Origin: Silanimonas lenta DSM 16282
GTDB taxonomy: Bacteria; Pseudomonadota; Gammaproteobacteria; Xanthomonadales; Xanthomonadaceae
Length of the DNA: 64,000 bases
Reading direction: 5' to 3'
Assembly (NCBI RefSeq): GCF_000429065.1
Contig: NZ_AUBD01000010.1
Span: 1-64,000, forward strand
Under the pieces are notes generated by a model. That model searched no databases. It was not told the origin of the DNA and saw only the letters and a list, made by a program, of their open reading frames with translations. Position numbers and translations under genes: made by a program. Of this stretch, positions 45,530 to 53,896 are shown one piece after another (the stretch's first letter is position 1; each line of letters opens with the position of its first letter).

Positions 45530-46578
45530 CAGCGGCCGCCCGCCGGCACCCCGGCCGGCATCGCCCCCGCCGTGGCCGCGGGCGCCGCCTCGCCGGCGGC
45601 GATCGCCTCGGCCAGCTGGTGCACCGCCAGCGCGTACATCGGCGAGCGGTTGTAGCGGGTGATCACGTAGAAATTGCGGAAGCCAAGCCAGGTCTCCTGG
45701 CCCTGCTCGCCCTCGAGGCTCACCACCGTGGCCGGGCGGTCTTCGCCCAGGGCCTCCAGCGGCCGGATGCCGAGGTTGCCGAGCTCCGCCAGCGAATAGC
45801 GCGGCTCGAGGTCGGGCGGGGCGAAGCCGGCATCGGCGGCCACCAGGGCGCGCGCCACCACCGGGGCCCCGGGCTCCCAGCCATGGGCCACGAAGTAGTT
45901 GGCCACCGAGGCGAAGACATCGGGCAGGGAGTTGAACAGGTCGCGCCGGCCGTCGCCGTCGCCGTCCTTCGCGTAAGCGCGGTAGCTCGAGGGCATGAAC
46001 TGCCCCCAGCCCATGGCACCGGCGTAGCTGCCGGTACGCGAGGGGATGTCGATACCCTCCTCGCGCGCCAGCAGCAGCGACTGCGCGAGCTCGTCGCGGA
46101 AGAAGGCGGCACGGCGTGCCTCACGCTCCGGGTCGCCGAGCGAGGGATAGTGGAAGCCCAGGGTATAGAGCGCATCCAGCACGCGGTGGCTGCCGGTGAT
46201 GCGGCCGTACGAGGTCTCGACGCCAAGGATGGCGACGATGTACTGCTTGGGTACGCCGGTGGCGTCCTCCACCCGCTGCAGCGCCTCCCGATGCTCGGCG
46301 AGGAAACGGCGGCCGCCGGCGATGCGCGCCTCGGTGAGGAAGATCGGCCGGTACTCGCGCCAGGGCTTCACCCGTTCGGCCGGGCGCGACATCAGGTCGA
46401 CGATCCCCTGCCGGTAGCTCGCCTTCCCCAGCCATTCGCGGATCTCGACCTCGGAGAGCCCGTACTTGGCGCCGGCCTCGGCGATGAAGGCCGCCTCGAC
46501 GGCGGGATCGGGGGCCTTGGCGGCGGCCGGAAGGGCAAGGGCCGCGAGCAGGGCGGAAAGCAGCGGAGCGAAGCGCAT
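45529..46578 (-). CDS. mltB: Membrane-bound lytic transglycosylase B
   Basis: MltB cleaves peptidoglycan glycan strands to 1,6-anhydro products. It is 349 residues, with a signal peptide (MRFAPLLSALLAALALPAAA). No lipobox Cys is visible, so it may be soluble in the periplasm rather than lipid-anchored. The catalytic Glu is in LGVETSYGRITG, and GAMGWGQFMPSSYRAYAKDG is the family signature. ATG 46578 is set by the signal peptide. The gene is separated from rodA by 495 bp that hold two copies of a dispersed repeat, so it probably needs its own promoter (an AATGTA/TACATT box at 46624-46629 is possible). Confidence 0.92.
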   Translation of the reverse strand: MRFAPLLSALLAALALPAAAKAPDPAVEAAFIAEAGAKYGLSEVEIREWLGKASYRQGIVDLMSRPAERVKPWREYRPIFLTEARIAGGRRFLAEHREALQRVEDATGVPKQYIVAILGVETSYGRITGSHRVLDALYTLGFHYPSLGDPEREARRAAFFRDELAQSLLLAREEGIDIPSRTGSYAGAMGWGQFMPSSYRAYAKDGDGDGRRDLFNSLPDVFASVANYFVAHGWEPGAPVVARALVAADAGFAPPDLEPRYSLAELGNLGIRPLEALGEDRPATVVSLEGEQGQETWLGFRNFYVITRYNRSPMYALAVHQLAEAIAAGEAAPAATAGAMPAGVPAGGR

Positions 46579-46679
46579 CGGGATCGGATCTGGACCTCGC
46601 GCGGGGCGGCCGCGCACGGCCGGAATGTAGCACGCGGGCGCGGAAAGGCCGTCAGCGCGGGGGCGCAGCGATTCTCCCC

Positions 46680-46815
46680 GGAGCGCCTGCCTTCGCGGTG
46701 ACTGCGCCCCCGTGCCGCTCAAACTCTGCGTCCAGCGCCGTATTCGCGGACGCTCGGCATCCTGCCTCGCTCACGGGGGCGCACTCCCCGCGGGCGCGGC
46801 GCTCCGGCATGGCTG
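46680..46815 (-). repeat. Dispersed palindromic repeat, copy B1
   Basis: This is the inverted near-copy of 36787-36922 (132 of 136 bases identical). The core 46680-46805 starts GGAGCGCC and ends GGCGCTCC. It lies between mltB and rodA, about 100 bp upstream of the mltB start, and separates mltB from the mre operon. Confidence 0.9.
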
Positions 46816-46856
46816 CGGCGAAGCCATGCGTTTCCTGACCCCGCCGCGAGGAACCC

Positions 46857-46983
46857 TCAGCGCCGCGCCCGTGCGGATGGCGGTCAGTGGGGAGATGCCT
46901 AGGATGGCCTGCGTCGCCGAATATGGAGCCGGACGCGGAATCTGAGGCGCCCGCGACCGCCGTCCGCACGAGGCCGGCGCTCC
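46857..46983 (+). repeat. Dispersed palindromic repeat, diverged copy B2
   Basis: A third, decayed copy of about 127 bp in the orientation opposite to B1. It matches copy A at the start (AGCGCCGCGCCCG), in the middle (CGAATATGG against CGAATACGG, and CTGAGG against TTGAGC) and at the end (GGCGCTCC, 46976-46983). I count roughly two thirds of positions as shared by eye. A CAGGC-TC-GCCTG hairpin at 47011-47022 corresponds to the hairpin left of copy A. Confidence 0.65.
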
Positions 46984-47073
46984 AGAGAGGGTCTGCTCGC
47001 AGCAGGCAGGCAGGCTCGCCTGTGACAACCGACGCCGCACGCGGCAGGCGCCGCCAATGGAAACCCGCGCCGA

Positions 47074-48180
47074 CTACCCGCCCCAGCTACGCCGGTAGCT
47101 GCCCGCCGCCATCACGATGCCGAACCCGGCCAGCAGGCTCACCGCCGAAGTGCCGCCATAGCTCAGCAGCGGCATGGGCACGCCCACCACCGGCAGGAAG
47201 CCGGCCACCATGCCCGCGTTCACCACCACGTAGACCGAGAAGGCCAGGGCCAGGGCCCCGGCCAGCAGGCGGGCATAGGTGTCGCGGGCCTGGGTCGCCA
47301 GCCAGAGCGAACGCAGCACCACGAAGAGGTAGAGCGAGAAGAGCACTGCCACGCCAAGCCAGCCGAACTCCTCGGCAAAGACCGAGAAGGCGAAGTCGGT
47401 GGTGTGCTCGGGCAGGAAATTGAGCTGCGACTGGGTGCCCTGCCCCCAGCCCTTGCCGGCAAGGCCACCGGAGCCGATGGCGATCTTCGACTGGATGATG
47501 TTCCAGCCCGCGCCCAAAGGGTCGGTCTCCGGGTCGAGGAAGACCAGGATGCGGTCGCGCTGGTAGGGCATCAGGAACTGCCAGGCGATCGGCAGGGCGG
47601 CGAGCCCGAGGCCGGCGAACAGGCCGATGCGCCACCAGGCGATGCCGGCGAGGAACACGGCGAAGGCCCCGGAGGCCGCCACCAGCACGCCAGTGCCGAG
47701 GTCGGGCTGCAGCACGGTGAGGGCGAAAGGCAGGCCGATGATGGCCGCGCACACCGCGAGGCTGCCCCAGCGCGGCGGCAGCACGGCCTGGTGCAGGAAC
47801 CAGGCCACCATCATCGGCACGCTCAGCTTGAGCAGCTCGCCCGGCTGCAGGTGGAACAGCTTCAGGTCGAGCCAGAGATTGGCGCTGCGCCCGGTGCCGA
47901 AGAGGAAGACGAGGCCGAGCAGGCCAAGGCTGGCGAGATAGGCGAGCGGCGTCCATTCGCGCAGGCTGGCCGGCGAGACCCGCGAGAGCAGCACCAGGGC
48001 CACGAGGCCGAGGGCGAAGCGGACGCCGTGCTTGAGCGCCGCCGCAGGATCGCCCCAGGCGCTGGCCTGCACCACGAGGGCGATGGCCATGATGCCGAGG
48101 AGGCCGAGCAGCAGCGGCAGGTCGATCTTGTCGAGCCAGCGCCAGGCGAAGGCCCGGAGCCAGTGGAAGAGCAGGTTCAT
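47074..48180 (-). CDS. rodA: RodA, rod-shape peptidoglycan glycosyltransferase (SEDS)
   Basis: RodA polymerises lipid II in the elongasome together with PBP2. It has 368 residues with about ten membrane segments. SEDS features include ALTVLQPDLGTGVLVAASG, which contains the catalytic Asp region, GWNIIQSKIAIGSGG and PEHTTDFAFSVFAEEFG, plus VVNAGMVAGFLPVVGVPMP. ATG 48180 overlaps the mrdA stop by 4 bp. It is the last gene of mreB-mreC-mreD-mrdA-rodA before the repeat block. Confidence 0.95.
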   Translation of the reverse strand: MNLLFHWLRAFAWRWLDKIDLPLLLGLLGIMAIALVVQASAWGDPAAALKHGVRFALGLVALVLLSRVSPASLREWTPLAYLASLGLLGLVFLFGTGRSANLWLDLKLFHLQPGELLKLSVPMMVAWFLHQAVLPPRWGSLAVCAAIIGLPFALTVLQPDLGTGVLVAASGAFAVFLAGIAWWRIGLFAGLGLAALPIAWQFLMPYQRDRILVFLDPETDPLGAGWNIIQSKIAIGSGGLAGKGWGQGTQSQLNFLPEHTTDFAFSVFAEEFGWLGVAVLFSLYLFVVLRSLWLATQARDTYARLLAGALALAFSVYVVVNAGMVAGFLPVVGVPMPLLSYGGTSAVSLLAGFGIVMAAGSYRRSWGG

Positions 48181-50075
48181 GGTCCGGCCTCCGGCACCGC
48201 CGGGGAGGGCTCCAGCGCCCCTGAAAGCCGCATCCAGGCATCGAAGATGCGCCGCGCCACCGGGGCGGCGGCGGCCGAGCCCGAGCCACCGTGCTCGACG
48301 ACCAGGGCGAGCGCGATGGTCGGCTGCTCGGCCGGGGCATAGCCGATGAACAGGGCCTGGTGGCGCAGGTGGTAGGGCAGCTTGTTGGGATCGAGGCGCT
48401 CGGTGCCCTGGCGGCTCACCCGCTGCGCGGTGCCGGTCTTGCCGGCCATGCGGTAAGGGGCCCCGGCAGCGGCCCGCGCGGCGGTGCCGGTGGGGCCGTG
48501 CATGGTGGCCACGAGCCCGTCCTTCACCGCCTCGACGTGCCGCGCCTGGGTTGCCACCGGCACCGGCGGCGGCTGCGGTTCCGGCAGCCGGGGCGCGCCG
48601 AAGCCGGCCTGCGAGGCGCGCAGCAGGTGCGGGCGCCGCAGCCGCCCGCCATCGGCCAGCATCGCCGTGGCCTGGGCGAGCTGCAGCGGCGTGACCACCC
48701 AGTAGCCCTGGCCGATGCCGGCGATCACCGTCTCGCCGGGGAACCAGGGCTGCTTGAAGCGCGCCTGCTTCCAGGCCCGCGAAGGCAGGATGCCCGCCGC
48801 CTCGCCAGCAAGATCGATGCCGGTGGGCCGGCCAAAGCCCATGCGCGCGAAATCCTCGCTGATGCGGTCGATGCCGAGCTTCACCGCAAGGTCGAAGTAG
48901 TAGGTGTTCACCGACTGCGCCAGCGACTCGCGCAGGTTCACCGTACCGTGGCCACCGGGCCGCCAGTCGCGGTATTCGCGGTCCTGCCCCGGCAGGCGGT
49001 AGGCGCCGCTGGAGAACACCGTGCTCTGCGGAGTGATCAGGCCATGCTCCAGCCCGGCCAGCGCCATGAAGGGCTTGAGGGTGGAGCCGGGCGGGAAGCC
49101 GCCCAGCACATTGCGGTTGAACAGCGGCCGGGCCACGTCCTCGTTGAGCCGCCTGTAATCGGCGAAGGAGATGCCGCCCACGAACAGGTTGGGGTCGTAG
49201 CTCGGCAGGCTGACCATGGCGAGGATCTCGCCACTGCCCGGATCGATCGCCACCGCGGCCCCGTGCTGCCCCTGGAAGGCCTCCACCATGGCCTGCTGCA
49301 GGCGGATGTCGATGCCGAGATGGAGATCCTGGCCCGGCTTGGCATCGTGCCGGCGCAGTACCCGCAGCGGCCGGTTCTCGGCATTGGTCTCCACTTCCTG
49401 GTAGCCCACGTCGCCGCGCAGCCGGGCCTCGTAGTAACGCTCGATCCCGGTCTTGCCGATGTGCGGCAGGGCGGCGAAGCGGCCCTCGCCGCGCTGCTCC
49501 ATGGCGGCGAGGTCGTCGGCATCGATCCGTCCCACATAGCCGACGATGTGGGCGGCAAGCTCGCCGAAGGGATAGCGGCGGGTGAGATAGGGCACCACCT
49601 CGACACCCGGAAAGCGGTGGCGGTCCACCGCGAGGCGGGCGATCTCTTCCTCGGAGAGCCGGTATTTCAGGGTGACCGGCTTGAAGCGGCGGCTGCCCTT
49701 GCGCGCCTGCTCGAAGCGCCGGATCTCCTCCTCGGAGAGCGCCACGCGCTGGCGCAGGGCCTCGAGCAGGGCCGCCATGTCGGACACCCGCTCCGGCACC
49801 ACGTCGAGGCGGTAGGCCGGGGCGTTGTCGGCCAGCAGCACGCCGTTGCGGTCATAGACCAGCCCGCGCGCCGGCACGATCGGCTCCAGCCGGATACGGT
49901 TCTTTTCCGAACGGGTGGCGAAGCTCTCGTACTGCACGATCTGCAGGTGGGCATAACCGGCCGCCAGGGCCAGCAGGGCGAGCAGCACGCCGAATGCCGC
50001 CCACAGTGCCCGCCTGCGGAACTGCTCGGCCTCGGCGGCCGGCGCGCGCACCGGACGGCGGCCGAAACGCCTCAT
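48177..50075 (-). CDS. mrdA: Penicillin-binding protein 2 (elongasome transpeptidase)
   Basis: PBP2 cross-links peptidoglycan in the rod complex and activates RodA. The protein has 632 residues. A membrane anchor lies at about 24-46. A pedestal domain precedes the transpeptidase motifs STLK (PPGSTLKPFMALA), SVN (LAQSVNTYYFD) and KTGT (MAGKTGTAQ). ATG 50075 overlaps the mreD stop by 4 bp; an upstream ATG at 50132 lies inside mreD. Confidence 0.95.
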   Translation of the reverse strand: MRRFGRRPVRAPAAEAEQFRRRALWAAFGVLLALLALAAGYAHLQIVQYESFATRSEKNRIRLEPIVPARGLVYDRNGVLLADNAPAYRLDVVPERVSDMAALLEALRQRVALSEEEIRRFEQARKGSRRFKPVTLKYRLSEEEIARLAVDRHRFPGVEVVPYLTRRYPFGELAAHIVGYVGRIDADDLAAMEQRGEGRFAALPHIGKTGIERYYEARLRGDVGYQEVETNAENRPLRVLRRHDAKPGQDLHLGIDIRLQQAMVEAFQGQHGAAVAIDPGSGEILAMVSLPSYDPNLFVGGISFADYRRLNEDVARPLFNRNVLGGFPPGSTLKPFMALAGLEHGLITPQSTVFSSGAYRLPGQDREYRDWRPGGHGTVNLRESLAQSVNTYYFDLAVKLGIDRISEDFARMGFGRPTGIDLAGEAAGILPSRAWKQARFKQPWFPGETVIAGIGQGYWVVTPLQLAQATAMLADGGRLRRPHLLRASQAGFGAPRLPEPQPPPVPVATQARHVEAVKDGLVATMHGPTGTAARAAAGAPYRMAGKTGTAQRVSRQGTERLDPNKLPYHLRHQALFIGYAPAEQPTIALALVVEHGGSGSAAAAPVARRIFDAWMRLSGALEPSPAVPEAGP

Positions 50076-50566
50076 CGCGGCAGGGTCCGCTCGCGGTGGC
50101 GCAGCCTGAGCGCATCGAGCAGCAGGAACCACCAGGGCCAGGTGAGCATCGCCACCAGCGGCGAGAGCAGCAGCAAGGGCGAAGGCAGCCCTGCCCCGGC
50201 GACCAGGCGCACCAGGGCCATCAGGGCGAGATCGTTGAGCAGCAGCAGGCCCACCGCGGCCGACTGCTGCCAGAGCGGGAAGAAGCGCAGCTGGGCGCGG
50301 AAGCGCTGCACCAGGAACACCAGCACGGCCATGCGCAGGGCCTGCTCGCCGAGCAGGGTGCCGCCCAGCACGTCGGCCAGCAGGCCGGCACCCCAGGCGA
50401 GCGCCATGGCGCCACGCCCCGGGGCTTCCAGGCTCCAGTAGACCAGGGCGAGGGCGAGCAGGTGCGGGCGCAGCAGGTCGAGCGGCCAGGGCAGGGCCAG
50501 CACCAGGAAGACGAGGCCGAGGGCCAGGCTGCCAAGGCGCAGCCAGAGCGGAGGCGCGCGGTTCAT
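50072..50566 (-). CDS. mreD: MreD, rod-shape-determining membrane protein
   Basis: This is a 164-residue integral membrane protein with about five hydrophobic segments. It links MreC and the cytoskeleton to the wall enzymes. The sequence is Leu/Ala-rich with few conserved motifs, as usual for MreD, and ends with basic RHRERTLPR. It overlaps both mreC (start) and mrdA (end) by 4 bp. The assignment rests on topology, length and operon position. Confidence 0.9.
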   Translation of the reverse strand: MNRAPPLWLRLGSLALGLVFLVLALPWPLDLLRPHLLALALVYWSLEAPGRGAMALAWGAGLLADVLGGTLLGEQALRMAVLVFLVQRFRAQLRFFPLWQQSAAVGLLLLNDLALMALVRLVAGAGLPSPLLLLSPLVAMLTWPWWFLLLDALRLRHRERTLPR

Positions 50567-51483
50567 CGCGATGGCTCCGCGGTGGCGGCCGGCGGCGGCG
50601 GCGTGGCCGGCGCCTCGGGGACCGGCGGCCCGACGGTGGGATCGATCTCGCCGCGCATCACCAGCAGCACTTCCTGCCCGCGGTCGAGGCGGGCCGCCGG
50701 CGTGGCCTCGGCGACGAGGAAGAGACGGGTGTCATCGGGCCCCACCGCGCGCACCGTGCCCACGGCGAACCCGGCCGGGAAGCGCCCGCCGATGCCCGAG
50801 GTGACCAGCAGGTCGCCCACCCGGACATCCGCCGACTGCGGGATGTTCGGCACCCGCAGCGTGTCGCTGCGGCCGGTGCCCACCGCCACCAGGCGCAGCC
50901 CGGTGCGCACCACCTGCACCGGCACCGAGTGGCTGGCATCGGTGAGCAGCAGGGCGGTGGCGCCGTGCTCGGAGACCTCCACCACCTGCCCGAGCATGCC
51001 GCCGGCATCGATCACCGCCTGGCCTTCCTCCACGCCCTCGGCCCGGCCGCGGTCGAGGCGGATGCGCTGCCGCCACGGGTCGAGGTCGACATCGAGGATG
51101 CCGGCCATCTGCACCGCCAGCTGGAAGTCGCCCTTGGCCCCGAGCAGGTCGCGCAGGCGCTGGTTCTCGCGCGAGACCGCCTCCAGCCGCGCCAGCTGGG
51201 CATCGCGCAGCTGCAGCTCGCGGCGCAGCAGCCGCGTCTCCTCGGCCAGGGCCTGCTGCCGCGCCAGGGTGGTGTCGGCCCAGCGCCAGAGACTTCCCGG
51301 AAGGGCGGCCAGCCGCCAGACCGGCTCCACCGCCAGCGAAAGGGCAGCACGCACCCGCGGCGACAGCTCGCCGCGGTGGTCGACCACCATCAGCACCGCC
51401 GAGAGCGCGATGGAGGCCAGCAGCGGCAGGGTGCCCGCGGCCGCGTCGGCGAGTTTCGGCGGGGGCGAACCGGACTGGATCAC
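50563..51483 (-). CDS. mreC: MreC, rod-shape-determining periplasmic scaffold
   Basis: MreC has 306 residues: a short cytoplasmic N-terminus, a membrane anchor at about 15-35, a coiled coil at about 65-115 (QALAEETRLLRRELQLRDAQ) and a beta-barrel domain. Conserved pieces include GMLGQVVEVSEHGATALLL, and LLVTSGIGGRFPAGFAVGTV near the end. A Pro/Ala-rich tail follows. It forms the periplasmic lattice that activates PBP2. It starts 28 bp after mreB. Confidence 0.95.
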   Translation of the reverse strand: MIQSGSPPPKLADAAAGTLPLLASIALSAVLMVVDHRGELSPRVRAALSLAVEPVWRLAALPGSLWRWADTTLARQQALAEETRLLRRELQLRDAQLARLEAVSRENQRLRDLLGAKGDFQLAVQMAGILDVDLDPWRQRIRLDRGRAEGVEEGQAVIDAGGMLGQVVEVSEHGATALLLTDASHSVPVQVVRTGLRLVAVGTGRSDTLRVPNIPQSADVRVGDLLVTSGIGGRFPAGFAVGTVRAVGPDDTRLFLVAEATPAARLDRGQEVLLVMRGEIDPTVGPPVPEAPATPPPPAATAEPSR

Positions 51484-51511
51484 GCAGGAACGGGGCTTCC
51501 GCTGGCGCGGT

Positions 51512-53743
<2,232 letters not shown>

Positions 53744-53745
53744 AC

Positions 53746-53761
53746 GGCGGGCGCGCCCGCC
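53746..53761 (+). terminator. G+C-only palindrome after the PfkB-family gene
   Basis: GGCGGGCGCGCCCGCC is a perfect 16-bp palindrome starting two bases after the stop codon. No T-run follows, so it may stabilise the 3' end or act with Rho rather than be a classic intrinsic terminator. Confidence 0.35.
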
Positions 53762-53799
53762 CGGAAGGCACTGGACAGGGCGTGAAGAACCCATTAAAT

Positions 53800-53847
53800 G
53801 TCAAAGACGGTCATCGCGCCTTCATCTGGGCGTGACCGTGTTTTGAC
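53800..53847. promoter_or_regulatory. Long imperfect inverted repeat upstream of the TonB-dependent receptor
   Basis: GTCAAAGACGGTCA (53800-53813) is matched by TGACCGTGTTTTGAC (53833-53847), with one extra base in the right arm and a 19-bp spacer. The right arm ends 49 bp before the receptor ATG. The lower A+T content of the arms stands out in this G+C-rich sequence. It could be an operator with two half-sites or a leader hairpin. I do not recognise the regulator. Confidence 0.45.
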
Positions 53848-53896
53848 GTTCCCTCCACGACGCCTTCCCGTCCCGCCACTTCCGAAGGACCCCTGC

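Noticed and set aside
53746-53761. Intrinsic terminator after the PfkB-family gene
   Set aside because: The stem is perfect but no T-run follows; kept only as a low-confidence hairpin.
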